64,000 nucleotides of DNA from Paraspadella gotoi (taxonomy: Eukaryota; Chaetognatha), in the NCBI GenBank assembly GCA_051294375.1, contig CM119268.1:17885562-17949561 (forward strand), read 5' to 3'. Within the stretch, counting starts at the first letter, position 1, and each line of letters begins with the position of its first letter. Of this stretch, positions 22,975-35,354 are shown piece by piece. A program made the position numbers and the translations under genes. The notes under the pieces are model-generated. The model was given only the letters and a program-made list of their open reading frames with translations. It made no database searches and was not told where the DNA came from.

Positions 22975-23370
22975 ACCACGTCGAGAGAGGAAGGAGAGGG
23001 GGGAAGAGAGGGAAGAGGGGAAAGAGAAGAAAGAGGGGGAAGAGAGGGAAGAGAGGAAAGATGGGAAAGAGGAGGAATATGGAGATAAAGAGGAATAGGA
23101 AAAAGAAAAGAAAGAGAGGAAAGAGGGGGAAGAGAGGGAAGATAGGAAAGAGGGGAAAGAGAAGAAAGTGTAGCAAAAGAAGGAAGAGAGGAAAGAGGAG
23201 GAATATGGAGATGAGGAGGAATAGGAAAAAGAGAGGAAAAAGAAGAAAAAGGGGAAGAGAGCAAAGAGAGGAAAGAGGGGAAATAGAAGAAAAAGAAGAC
23301 AGACGGAGAAGAGGAGGAAGAGAGGAAAAAAAGGAAAGAGAGGGAGAAGAGGAGGAATAGGAAAGAGGGG
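22975..23370. repeat. Purine-only tract (GGAAGA-type)
   Basis: About 400 bp of nearly uninterrupted purines on the plus strand (GAGGAAAGAGGGGAAGAG variants). Copy B repeats it at about 30385-30770. Such mirror-like polypurine DNA can form triplexes. The open frames here are compositional. Confidence 0.85.
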
Positions 23371-23589
23371 GCGCCGCGGAGTTTTAGAATTAATTGAAAG
23401 ATGGGTTGGAAAGAGTGAAGATAAGGAAAAATAAAGACTTTACAATAGTAGTAATGAAATACCATAAACAAATTAAAGAAATTCCTAAAAATACTTAATA
23501 AATAATTGTAGTTTTAATATAAAATAAGCATCACACATTTCCTACTATAATGCATCGGCGCTAAGCTCCTTCTCTTGTTTCCACTATCT

Positions 23590-23937
23590 CTCTCTCCCTT
23601 TCTCTCTCAGTGTGTCTCTGTCTCTGTCTCTCTCACTGTCTCTCTCTCTCTCTCTCTCTCTCTTTTCTCGCTGTATCGGAAAAAAGATAAAGGGGAAAAA
23701 ATGGGAAAGGGGTTAAGTTGCAAAAAAAAAAAAAAAATATGGAGGAAAGAACAAAAAACGGGAGAGAAAATCCGGATGTGGAAGAGAAAATCCGGATGTG
23801 GAAGAGAGACTACAACACAGATGCTAATCTGCGTTGAGCGTTTGAGACAGTTTATAGAGACACTAAACCACGTTTCCGCTTTGGAGATAGCGGCTTTGCT
23901 TTAACGCCTTTTTTCTCAATCTCTCTTTCTATCTTTC

Positions 23938-23974
<37 letters not shown>

Positions 23975-24337
23975 ATTTCTCTCTTTCTCTCTCTCTCTTT
24001 TTCTCTTTCTCTCTTTCTCTCTCTCTCTTTCTCTCTTTCTCTCTTTCTCTCTTTCTCTCTCTCTCTCTCTTTTTCTTTCTCTCTCTCTCTATCTCACGAA
24101 CGAGGATGACGATGGGTTCGGATTAGCAGCCGCGTTGTGGGAGGATGGAAGGAAAAAAAAGGAAAGAAACGAAAAAAAAGAAATTTAGTCGGAGCGAATA
24201 AAAAAGGATCCTTTATGCAAAAATCAACTGATGAAGAGCTAGAAAAAAAATCAAACAAACATATCTGAATCTGATGGAAGAAAATGAGAAAGAGAGAAAG
24301 CGAATATATTTCTCTCTCTTCTCTCTCTCTCTCTCTG

Positions 24338-24385
<48 letters not shown>

Positions 24386-24390
24386 TCTTT
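23590..24390. repeat. CT-rich simple repeats with intervening unique DNA
   Basis: CT arrays with TTTCTC interruptions cover about 23925-24090 and 24310-24390. A short direct duplication, GAGAAAATCCGGATGTGGAA, lies near 23765-23800. Confidence 0.8.
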
Positions 24391-24626
24391 CTTTCTCTCC
24401 TTCAAAGCATCTATTTTACATTTATATTTACATTTACAAACTAACTGACAATGTATGCCTGACCTCACTAATCGACCCGGCTCCAAATCAACCCATCCCG
24501 CCTTTGAAATACTGACTGCTGGAGGAGAAGATCATAAGAATTTTACGGTCAAGTCTTAATTTTTTTTACTTTAATATTTCGCGCTCTCTTTTTCATTTTC
24601 TCCACTTTGTCAGCCCCTAATCTAAG

Positions 24627-25078
24627 CCCACTAGTCTTTCACCATTCAATGATCCCGACATCTCACAACATCCTCCTCAACTGATCCTTCACCAGCCCCA
24701 TCAAAACGTTTCACACACCGCTCCCCATCCCCATCATTTACCGTCGGTGGCGACATCTTCCTCCCGCGGGAGAATCAAGGCGCTTCGACTTCTGAGCGTC
24801 TCTCCCGATCCATCATTCGACGACGACCACCTCCGACGCCTCACCCATCCACCCACTCACGAGGTTCTACCCAATGTATACCCACGCACCCAATAACTTA
24901 CCCCCCACCCTAATGCCCCCACCCACCGTCCAGTCCAACCCCAACGCCCACATACTCCCCCATAGACGGCTTCATCACTCACTTTAGTGTCCCACCAGCC
25001 ACCGTTCCATCACCCTCCCCCAGACGAGGCCCCCACTCCCCTCCTCCTTCGCCCCCACTCAAATCGGAAAACCCCCAG
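24627..25078 (+). CDS. Putative exon of a Pro/His/Ser-rich protein (copy A)
   Basis: After an acceptor-like CTAATCTAAG the frame is open through SPFNDPDISQHPPQLILHQP, LPSVATSSSRGR, LLSVSPDPSFDDDHLRRL and THEVLPNVY. One base shift is then needed to continue through NNLPPTLMPPPTV, SPIDGFITHFSVPPATVPSP and SPPLKSENPQ to a donor CCCAG|GTGAGG. The second copy (32032-32475) supports the same peptide segments with different indels. The protein is not recognised and looks disordered. Confidence 0.4.
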
Positions 25079-26031
25079 GTGAGGGTTTCTTTAATTAGGA
25101 AGGCGCCTCTGGAATCCCGAGGGTGACGTCATTAACCTCTGCGTCGTCGTCGTCGTCGTTGTCAACGTCGTCGTCGTCGTCGTCGATTTCCCCCGTGCTC
25201 TTTTTTGTCTTCATCGATGTCGTCGTCTTCATCGTCGTCGTCGTCGTTTTCGTCTTCTCTCTTGTCATTTAATTTCTGCCTTAATCCGAAGTTAAATAGT
25301 TATATTTGTTCGTCCGAATGATGACGATAACGGCAACCATTGTGACGACGATGACGCTGCCAACGCCATCTACACCACAAGAACGATGATGGCTTTCACC
25401 ACCGAGACAGAACCACGAAGATAACGACCACCACTGTGACGACGACGACGACCAACGCCATCTATATTTCTCCTCGTTCTTTTCTGGTTTCACACTTTTA
25501 AATCTTTAATTATCTCGACGTCGCTCGCGGAAAAGGAGGGCGTTTCAGGTGTGGTCACGGATTAAGAGTGTGGTCACGGAGAAAGCGTGTGGTCGAGCGT
25601 GGGCGGGTCGAAGACTTGGCGTCGTTGGTTTTACCCATGAGTGACTGAACGACCCAAAGTGAACTTCTCATTTTCTGAAAGATGCCAATGGAGAAACTGT
25701 GAAAGAAAGATGTCGCCAATTCGTCGTGACGTGGAAAGTTGTTCGGTGAAGAAGAGACTGAGGGCGCGTGGATTGGCAGACGTCGCTGGATGAACTAAGA
25801 CGCTGTTAAGAGTTAACTCGATGAGAGAAATAAGCGGGAGAGAAAAATTGGAACCGAAATAACAGGAAAAAATGGGCGAAACCGTCAGTGGCATCGGTTG
25901 TCCTGGTGAGAGTTAATTATGAAGTGAGGTAATTTAAAGAAGCGGCGAAAGTGACGCTAATTCGGAAGACGATCGTTGAGTTCGTGAACTTTCACCTTTA
26001 AAGACATCGCCGCAGTCGTGACTGCCTCTAG
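25079..26031. other. Probable intron or spacer in copy A
   Basis: GTC/CGT trinucleotide runs lie at about 25140-25260, followed by GACGAC runs and three spaced GTGTGGTC repeats near 25550-25600. No coding exon was identified. Confidence 0.4.
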
Positions 26032-26117
26032 GAACGGCGACTCCAACACAACCGCCGCTGCCGAGGCCGCAGCCGTCTACCAAGCAGCCGCCGACGCAGC
26101 AGGAGACGAACGAGGCC
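26032..26117 (+). CDS. Putative Ala-rich exon (copy A)
   Basis: Acceptor GACTGCCTCTAG|GAAC is followed by a frame reading NGDSNTTAAAEAAAVYQA then AADAAGDDEA, ending at donor GAGGCC|GTAAGG. One inserted A near the end shifts copy A; copy B (33443-33527) lacks it. It could belong to the same unidentified gene as the Pro-rich exon upstream. Confidence 0.35.
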
Positions 26118-26338
26118 GTAAGGTTTCGAGGGTAGTTGACTGGACGTTCGATTGTCTTGGAGGTGACGATGAGGACGCTAAACTATCGAAAAATTGAAGA
26201 CTGAGTGAGTATGAAAAGATGAATTTTAGCGATTTATACATCCTAAATGATTAGTTAAATAGATAAGTTAAAATAATAATAATAATTAATTGAATTGATA
26301 AGTTAAAATATAACCAAACCCGCGATGACGATTGACGA

Positions 26339-26479
26339 ATGATCTTCCGACGAAGTCAGAGTTCGACTTCATTCAAACGCCTTCTCTTCGCCGAAGCGCC
26401 CATCTTTCACGAAGACGGAAGTTTCGACGCCGCCCGATTCGGTTAACCCCAGCGACGCCGACTTCACGCGGCGCCAGTC
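26339..26479 (+). CDS. Putative coding exon, frameshifted copy A
   Basis: Equivalent to 33749-33885 in copy B, where the frame is open. Copy A carries four extra bases relative to B and the frame breaks near the start. The donor CAGTC|GTAAGAG is present in both. Confidence 0.35.
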
Positions 26480-27624
26480 GTAAGAGTCTCCCGAAGACGG
26501 CAGCGCCGCCAGCCGGTCGGTAGAGAAAATATGGCGCCCGTTTCTAACGAATGTCCACGAACCGGAAAATGACGGAATTCGCTTGGAGTCGGAGGAAAAG
26601 GAAAAGAAAAGAAGAGAAAGAGAGGAGAGGAAAGGAAAGTGGAGGAAGGGAAAGGTAAAGGGAGAAAGAGCAAACTGGAAAGGAAAGGAGAGGAAAGGAA
26701 AGGTAAAGGAAGGGTATGGAATAAGGAGGAAAGGAAGGAAATGGAGGAAAGGACGGTTAACGTGAAGGCGGAGAGAAATTAAAAAAGTGAGTTAAGGCAA
26801 CCTTACCTTTCCCTTTTAATGTTTTGAGTTCGTCGAAAGTCGACCTTACCTTTTGACCTCACCCTTCGCCTTAACTTTTATTTCTCAAATCGGTCAACCG
26901 TTATTCCATTGATTTCGAAACAAGATCACATTCACTCTTCACTCCAGCCCTCCATCTTCTCTCCCTCACTTTTCTTCACCGCCAGATCTCACTCTTATCT
27001 TCTCTCGTACACGCCGCCCTCTGACCTCTCGCCCCTCGCCCTCCTCGCCCCCTCGCCCCTCGACCCTCTGGTCCCCCTCTCGCCCTCTCTCGCCCTCTCT
27101 CGCCCGTGGGAAGAGGGTCAAGTTTGTCCACCCTTTCCTCCGAAGGAAACTGATGTCGAACCCTTTCATTCCGTGATCACCATTCGTCGTCGTCGTCGTC
27201 ATTTCAGTTGTCAACATGTTTATTTGTTGTCGTTCGTTGTAAGTGTTTTGTTTGTTGATACCCGTTAGAAGAACTAATTGTGACTTAACATTTCTTTTTT
27301 TTTATCGTCGTTCGTGAGGATAACTGAATTCGATACAATTCTGTGATTCTCCCAATTAACTTTTGTTGAAGTATTTTTTGTACAATCTCGGCTGTTCCCG
27401 AGTCCTGCGACGTTAAATTGTTGTTTTTCCAGATATCGTTATTATGATCGTCGTATACGTCTGTTTCCGACCCAGCGTCTTACACTAGCCCAGTGTCGTC
27501 GTCGTCGTCGTTGTGATTCTCGTCGTCGTCGTTGTTGTCATCCCGTCACCGTGGCGACGACCAATCCATCATCCCCCGAAAAACAGCGTCCGACTTTAAC
27601 CCATACCGGATCCTTGACCCCGCC

Positions 27625-27628
<4 letters not shown>
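26480..27628. other. Non-coding part of copy A
   Basis: A GGAAAGGAGA purine tract (about 26580-26760), a CTCGCCCCTCG pyrimidine tract (about 27010-27110) and GTC trinucleotide runs were seen. No supported gene. Confidence 0.4.

Positions 27629-27714
<86 letters not shown>
27629..27714. repeat. CT array
   Basis: Uninterrupted (CT)n. The copy B equivalent at about 35018-35120 is slightly longer. Confidence 0.95.
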
Positions 27715-27717
<3 letters not shown>

Positions 27718-27862
27718 ATCTATCTTTCTTTCTTTCTCTATGATTTTAATTTCAATTAATTTCAATTTTAATAATCTGTAAAAAAAATTAAAAAATAAAA
27801 AAAAATAAAAGTAAACAAGTCCAAAACAAATTTTAAAAATCATGAGACTCTGAAAAAAAATG

Positions 27863-27897
<35 letters not shown>

Positions 27898-28079
27898 AAT
27901 CGAGCAAACGAATATAAAAGGGGCGAAGGCATAAGCAGCGTTTAGCAAACACAAACAGCCTGAAGGAACAAGAGTAACAAGAAGATCAAAGTTGGAAAGA
28001 AGACGAACGAGAAAAAAAAGAAGAAACAACTCATACACTTTTCCCAATTTTATTTTCTTTTTATCCGAAATATTTTTAT

Positions 28080-28860
28080 TTTTTTTATACTTTTTGCTTC
28101 CTTGTCTTTCCTTCTTATATTTTTTTCGTTCTACTCTTTCATTTTTTTCCCTCTTTTTTTTCGCTTATTCTCCCTTCTCCCTCTTTTTCCCCTTTCCACC
28201 CCTTTTCGAAATTCCCCCTCTTTCCCCCTTTCCACTCCTTTTCCCCCCCCTCTTTCTCCCCTTTTCAAACCCTACTTTCCCTCCTTCCCCTTTTTTATAT
28301 CGCATGTTTCCGGAAATGGGTTAATGCGATTTGAGAGAGGGGAGCGAAGTAGAGTTGAGGAGCTACAAAAATTGAAAGACTGGAGCAAGGAGGAAGCAAG
28401 AAGGAAAAAGGAGAAGAGTGGAGGAAATAGAATTTAGAAGAGTGGAGTCGATGGTAGTAAAGTAAAAAATTTGGTAGGAAAAAAGAATTAATTATTAAGG
28501 TAGGAGTGAAGGAAAGAATGAAAGAGGAAAGGAAGGATGAAGGAATAAAGAAGAAAGGAAGAAGGAAGGAAGAAAGGAATTGAGAAAGGAATGGGCATAG
28601 GAATGAAGGAAGGAGGAAAAAAGAAAAGAAGGAAGGAACGAAAAAAGTTGGGACTTAGGAGGAAAGAAAGTTGTGTAGGACGAAATGAATTCAGAAAGGA
28701 AGCAAGAAAATAAACAAAAAAAGGAATGGAAAAAATAAGGAAAGGAAAAAAATAAGATGGAGAGAAGGAGAGAAAGAGAGAAGGAGAGAAGGAGAGAAGA
28801 AGAAAAGAAGAGAAGGAGAGACGAGGAGAAGAAGAGAAGGAAAGAAGGAGAGAAGAGTTG
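28080..28860. repeat. Pyrimidine tract followed by purine tract
   Basis: The plus strand is C/T rich at about 28080-28300, then G/A rich (GGAAGGAAGAA variants) at about 28380-28860. Copy B repeats both. Confidence 0.75.
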
Positions 28861-28908
28861 CCAAGAACAAACAAAACAGAAATTCTCTCGTGGAAGTTTT
28901 GTGCTTGA

Positions 28909-28910
<2 letters not shown>

Positions 28911-28978
<68 letters not shown>
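28911..28978. repeat. GAC trinucleotide array
   Basis: About 22 units of GAC. The copy B equivalent is at about 36350-36425 with one interrupted unit. Confidence 0.95.
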
Positions 28979-30028
28979 AGACCAAATACTACTTTTTGTT
29001 TTGGGGTCAAAAATCTAGGAGGCGGGTAAAAAGCAGAGAGAAAAGATCAGAAACACGAAATCGCAAAAAACTCGCAAATTTGTGTGAAGAGCATTTATCG
29101 TCAAATGTTAAATCAAAAGTTTATAAAACAAAAATTTTTTACATAAAAAATAATAATTTGACTTTGCTAAAAGATGGCATAGTCACAAATATTACTTCTA
29201 ATTTTTTTGGAAAAGAGAGAGTCTTTTCTTTTCTTTATGTTTTCTTTTTCTTTTTCCTTTTTTAATGTTTTAGTATATTATTTTTGTAATCTCGATATTC
29301 TTTCTTACTACATACCTTTTTAACTTCTTTTCCCCTTTTTTTTTTCTGATCCTTCTTTTTTTTTTTCTTCTCTCATTCCCGCTTGTTGCTCTAGTTCATT
29401 CATCCTCTTTTCCCTCTTCCTGTCCCCCCAGGATTCAAGAGACTATTCTTCTTCCTAGATTTCCGCTCTTCCTCCTCCTAAGCATCGTTCCACTTTCCTC
29501 CTCTTCCCGGAGTCGCTCTCCCAGTACAAAAACTCCATGAAAGACTCGTTTTGCGGTTTTTCTAGTTTCCATGGAAACCCGCTCTGCCTTCTCTCCCTGG
29601 GAGACGGAGAAGTTGAACTTTTGAGAAACGACGTGGTGGCAATGAGGGTAAAAGCATTTAGTATACATGACTTAAAATATAGTGAACTAGATTTTTTCTT
29701 TTAAATTTTAACGAAAGAATAACAGTATGAATTCGTCCCGTCCGTCTCAATTGGAATCTATTTTCAAAGTGATCTAATATTTTGTTATGTTGTCTTGTGA
29801 GTTCGAATTTTACTGTTACTCTCAGCTGATCAAATCCGACCATTCTCATTTAATCCTCCTTCCATTATCGCCGATTGCGTTCCTTTTCTCGTCCGAAGTC
29901 ATTTATACGAAATCGGGGAATTTTATTGGCACACTGCTCATGCCGTCAAGGGAACATGACAATTCGAGTTATACCACTGTGACAAGCGGATGGGAGAAGA
30001 AACCGGATGGAAGAAAGAGAGAGAAGAG

Positions 30029-30101
<73 letters not shown>

Positions 30102-31746
30102 ATATGGGAGGAGACAGAGTGAGAGTAAGAGGAACGAGACGAACGAATAAAAAAAATAGGAAAGGAAAAGAATCCAGAAAAAAAAATTACACGGGTACGG
30201 GGAAAAAAAAGAGAAGCACAAGAAGAAGCGCTTGACAGAGGAGACAGAGAGACGCAGAGAGAGAGAGAGAGCGAGTGAGAGAGACGGAGAAGCAAAGGCT
30301 GAGAAAGGTTTATGGCTGCTTCCTTAAGAGAGCAGCTTGGAATCGCTGGGCGTCGATCTGTTCGCGAATCAATGATTACCACTCGAGAGAGGAAGGAGAG
30401 GGGGAAGAAGGAAAGGGGAAAGAGAAGAAAGAGGGGGAAGAGAGGAGAAGAGAGGAAAGATGGGAAAGTGGGAAAGAGAGGAATAATGGAGATAAAGAGG
30501 AATAGGAAAAAGAAAAGAGAGAGAAAGAGGGGAAAGAGAGGAAGATAGGAAAGAGGGAAAGAGAAGAAGTGTAGCAAAAGAAGGAAGAGAGGAAAGAGGA
30601 GGAATATGGAGATGAGGAGGAATAGGAAAAAGAGAGGAAAAAGAAGAAAAAGGGGAAGAGAGCAAAGAGAGGAAAGAGGGGAAATAGAAGAAAAAGAAGA
30701 CAGACGGAGAAGAGGAGGAAGAGAGGAAAAAAAGGAAAGAGAGGGAGAGAGGAGGAATAGGAAAGAGGGGCGCCGCGGAGTTTAGAATTAATTGAAGATG
30801 GTTTGGAAAGAGTGAAGATAAGGAAAAATAAAGACTTTACAATAGTAGTAATGAAATACCATAAACAAATTAAAGAAATTCCTAAAAATACTTAATAAAT
30901 AATTGTAGTTTTATATAAAATAGCATCACCATTTCCTACTATAATGCATCGGCGCTAAGCTCTTCTTTGTTTCCATATCTCTCTCTCCTTTCTCTCTCTA
31001 GGTGTCTCTGTCTCTGTCTCTCTACTGTCTCTCTCTCTCTCTCTCTCTCTCTCTTCTTCGCTGTATCGGAAAAAAGAGTAAAGGGGAAAAAATGGGAAAG
31101 GGTTAAGGTTGCAAAAAAAAAAAAAAAATATGGAGGAAAGAACAAAAAACGGGAGAGAAATCCGATGTGGAAGAGAAAATCCGGATGTGGAAGAGAGACT
31201 ACAACACATGATGCTAATCTGCGTTGAGCGTTTGAGACAGTTTATTAGAGACACTAACCACGTTTCGCTTTGGAGATAGCGGCTTTGCTTTAACGCCTTT
31301 TTTCTCAATCTCTCTTTCTATCTTTCTTCTCTCTTTTCTCTCTCTCTCTCTCTCTGCTTTCTCTATTTCTCCTTTTTTCTCTCTCTTTTTCTTTTCTTCT
31401 TTCTTTCTTCTCTTTTCTCTCCCTGCTCTGCATCTTTTCTCTTTCTCTCTTTTCTCTCTTTTACTCTCTCTCCTCCTCCTCTTTTTTCTTTCTCTCTCTT
31501 CTCTTATCTCACGAACCGAGGATGACGATGGTTCGGATTAGCAGCCGCGTTGTGGGAGGATGGAAGGAAAAAAAAGGAAAGAAACGAAAAAAAAATGATT
31601 TAGTCGGAGCGAATAAAAAAAAGGCATCCTTTATGCAAAATCAAACTATGAAGAGCTAAAAAAAAATCAAACAAACATATCTGAATCTGATGGGAGAGAA
31701 AATGAGAAAGAGAGAAAGCGAATATATTTTCTCTCTCTCTCTCTCG

Positions 31747-31802
<56 letters not shown>

Positions 31803-32031
31803 CTTCTCTCCTTCAAAGCATCTTTTTACATTTATATTTACATTTACAAACTAACGAACAATGTATGCCTGACCTCACTAATCGACCCGGCTCCAAATCA
31901 ACCATCCGCTTTGAAAAACTGACTGCTGAGGAGAAGATCATAAGATTTACGGTCAAGTCTTTAATTTTTTTACTTTAATATTTCGCGGCTCCTTTTTTCA
32001 TTTTCTCCACTTTGTCAGCCCCTAATCTAAG

Positions 32032-32475
32032 CCCACTAGTCTTTCACCATTCAATGTTCCGACATCTCACACATCCTTCCTCAACTGATCCTTCACCAGC
32101 CCCATCAAAACGTTTCACATCACGCTCCCCATCCCATCATTTACCGTCGGTGGCGACATCTTCCTCCGCGGGAGAATCAAGGCTCGGACTTCTGAGCGTC
32201 TCTCCCGATCCATCATTCGACGCGACCACCCGCCGCCTTCACCCATCCACCCCTCCACGCGGTCTACCCCAATCGTATAAACCCACGCACCCAATAACTT
32301 ACCCCCCACCCTAATGCCCCCACCCACCGTCCGGTCAACCCCACGCCACATACTCCCCCATAGACGGCTCATCACTCACTTTAGTGTCCCACCAGCCACC
32401 GTTCCATCACCCTCCCCCAGACGAGCCTCACCCTCCCCTCCTCCTTTCCCCCCACTCAAATCGGAAAACCCCCAG
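32032..32475 (+). CDS. Putative exon of a Pro/His/Ser-rich protein (copy B)
   Basis: Same exon as 24627-25078, with its own set of one-base indels. The last part is better preserved, reading VPPATVPSPSPRRASPSP and SPPPFPPLKSENPQ up to the donor CCCAG|GTGAGG. Confidence 0.4.
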
Positions 32476-33442
32476 GTGAGGGTTTCTTTAATAGGAAGGC
32501 CGCCTCTGGAATCCCGAGGGTGACGTAATTAACCTCTGATCGTCGTCGTCGTGTCACGTCGTCTCGTTCGTCACGTCGTCGTCGTCGTCGTCCGATTTCC
32601 CCCGTGCTCTTTTTTTTCTTCATCGATGTCGTCGTCTTCATCGTCGTCGTCGCGTTTGTCGTCTTCTTTCTTGTCATTTAATTTCTGCCTTAATCCGAAG
32701 TTAAAATAGTTATATTTGTTCGTCGAATGATGACGATAACGGCAAACCATTGTGACGACGATGACGCTGCCAACGCATCTACACCACAAGAACGATGATG
32801 GCTTTCACCACCGAGCAGAACCACGAAGATAACGACCACCACTGTGACGACGACGACGACCAACGCCATCTATATTTCTCCTCTTTGTTCTTTCTGTTTC
32901 ACACCTTTTAAAATCTTTTAATTATCTCGACGTCGCTCAGCGAGAAAGGAGGGCGTTTCAGGTGTGGTCACGGATTAAGAGTGTGGTCACGGAGAAAGCG
33001 TGTGTCGAGCGTGGGCGGGTCGAAGACTTGGCGTCGTTGGTTTTACCCATGAGTGACTGAACGACCAAAGTGAACTTCTCATTTTCTGAAAGATGCCAAT
33101 GGAGAAACTGTGAAAGAAAGATGTCGCCAAATTCGTCGTGACGTGGAAAGTTGTTCGGTGAAAGAAGAGACTGAGGGCGCGTGGATTGGCAGACGTCGCT
33201 GGATGAACTAAGACGCTGTTAAGAGTTAACTCGATGAGAGAAATAAGCGGGAGAGAAAAATTGGAACCGAAATAACAGGAAAAAAATGGGCGAAACCGTC
33301 AGTGGCATCGGTTGTCCTGGTGAGAGTAATTATGAAGTGAGGTAATTTAAAGAAGCGGCGAAAGTGACGCTAATTCGGAAGACGATCGTTGAGTTCGTGA
33401 ACTTTCACCTTTAAAGACATCGCGCAGTCGTGATGCCTCTAG

Positions 33443-33527
33443 GAACGGCGACTCCAACACAACCGCCGCTGCCGAGGCCGCAGCCGTCTACCAAGCAGCC
33501 GCCGACGCAGCAGGAGACGACGAGGCC
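33443..33527 (+). CDS. Putative Ala-rich exon (copy B)
   Basis: An open 85-nt exon between GATGCCTCTAG|GAAC and GAGGCC|GTAAGG, encoding NGDSNTTAAAEAAAVYQA followed by AADAAGDDEA. The translation is cleaner than in copy A. Confidence 0.4.
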
Positions 33528-33748
33528 GTAAGGTTTCGAGGGTAGTGACTGGACGTTCGATTGTCTTGGAAGGTGACGATGAGGACGCTAAACTATCGAA
33601 AAATTGAAGACTGAGTGAGTATGAAAAGATGAATTTTAGCGATTTATACATCCTAAATGATTAGTTAAATAGATAAGTTAAAATAATAATAATAATTATA
33701 TGAATTGATAAGTTAAAATATAACCAAACCCGCGATGACGATTGACGA

Positions 33749-33885
33749 ATGATCTTCGACGAATCAGATTTCGACTTCATTCAAACGCCTTCTCTTCGCC
33801 GAAGCGCCATCTTTCACGAAGACGGAAGTTTCGACGCCGCCCGATTCGTTAACCCCAGCGACGCCGACTTCACGCGGCGCCAGTC
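33749..33885 (+). CDS. Putative first coding exon of an unidentified gene (copy B)
   Basis: ATG at 33749 opens a frame MIFDESDFDFIQTPSLRRSA followed by IFHEDGSFDAARFVNPSDAD and FTRRQ, reaching a strong donor CAGTC|GTAAGAG. Third codon positions are G/C rich, as in the certain exons of this window. The next exon was not found. A 46-residue peptide ending at TAA directly across the donor is the alternative. Confidence 0.4.
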
Positions 33886-35014
33886 GTAAGAGTCTCCCGA
33901 AGACGGCAGCGCCGCCAGCCGGTCGTAGAGAAAATATGGCGCCCGTTTCTAACGAATGTCCACGAACCGGAAAATGACGGAATTCGCTTGGAGTCGGAGG
34001 AAAAGGAAAAGAAAAGAAGAGAAAGAGAGGAGAGGAAAGGAAAGTGGAGGAAGGAAAGGTAAAGGGAGAAAGAGCAAACTGGAAAGGAAAGGAGAGGAAA
34101 GGAAGGTAAAGGAAGGGTATGGAATAAGGAGGAAAGGAAGGAAATGGAGGAAAAGGACGGTTAACGTGAAGGCGGAGAGAAATTAAAAAGTGAGTTAAGG
34201 CAACCTTACCTTTCCCTTTTAATGTTTTGAGTTCGTCGAAAGTCGACCTTACCTTTTGACCTCACCCTTCGCCTTAACTTTTATTTCTCAAATCGGTCAA
34301 CCGTTATTCCATTGATTTCGAACAAGATCACATTCACTCTTCACTCCAGCCCTCCATCTTCTCTCCCTCACTTTTCTTCACCGCCGATCTCACTCTACTC
34401 TCGTACCGCCGCCCTCTGACCTCTCGCCCCCTCGCCCTCCTCGCCCCCTCGCCCCTCGACCCTCTGGTCCCCCTCTCGCCTCTCTCGCCCTCTCTCGCCC
34501 CGTGGGAGAGGGTCAAGTTTGTCCACCCTTTCCTCCGAAGGAAATGATGTCGACCCTTTCATTCCGTGATCACCATTCGTCGTCGTCGTCGTCATTTCAG
34601 TTGTCAACATGTTTTATTTGTTGTCGTTCGTTGTAAGTGTTTTGTTTGTTGATACCCGTTAGAAGAACTAATTGTGACTTAACATTTCTTTTTTTTTATC
34701 GTCGTTCGTGAGGATAACTGAATTCGATACAATTCTGTGATCTCCCAATTAACTTTTGTTGAAGTATTTTTTGTACAATCTGCTGTTCCCGAGTCCTGCG
34801 ACGGTTAAATTGTGTTTTTCCAGATATCGTTATTATGATCGTCGTATACGTCTGTTTCCGACCCAGCGTCTTACACTAGCCCAGTGTCGTCGTCGTCGTC
34901 GTTGTGATTCTCGTCGTCGTCGTTGTTGTCATCCCGTCACCGTGGCGACGACCAATCCATCATCCCCGAAAAACAGCGTCCGACTTTAACCCATGACCGG
35001 ATCCTTGACCCCGC

Positions 35015-35123
<109 letters not shown>

Positions 35124-35306
35124 ATCTATCTTTCTTTCTTTCTCTATGATTTTAATTTCAATTAATTTCAATTTTAATAATCTGTAAAAAAATTAAAAAA
35201 ATAAAAAAAATAAAAGTAAACAAGTCCAAAACAAATTTTAAAAATCATGAGACTCTGAAAAAAAATTGAGAGAAAGAAAAGAAAAGAAAGAAAAAAGAAA
35301 GAAAAA

Positions 35307-35354
<48 letters not shown>

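Larger units (their letters stand above)
21832..29215 (+). repeat. Long duplicated unit, copy A (about 7.4 kb)
   Basis: Starting at the TTTATGTTTTCTTTTT stretch, the sequence recurs at 29237-36655 in the same order and orientation. Anchors include GATTCAAGAGACTATTC (22031 and 29434), AGCGGATGGGAGAAGAAACC, the purine-rich block, the Pro-rich exon, the GAC array and a shared ATTTTTTTGG end. Differences are dominated by one- or two-base indels. Confidence 0.85.

Noticed and set aside
22545-23471. Minus-strand 308-codon frame
   Set aside because: Translation of CT arrays and a polypyrimidine tract; the other copy breaks the frame in many places.
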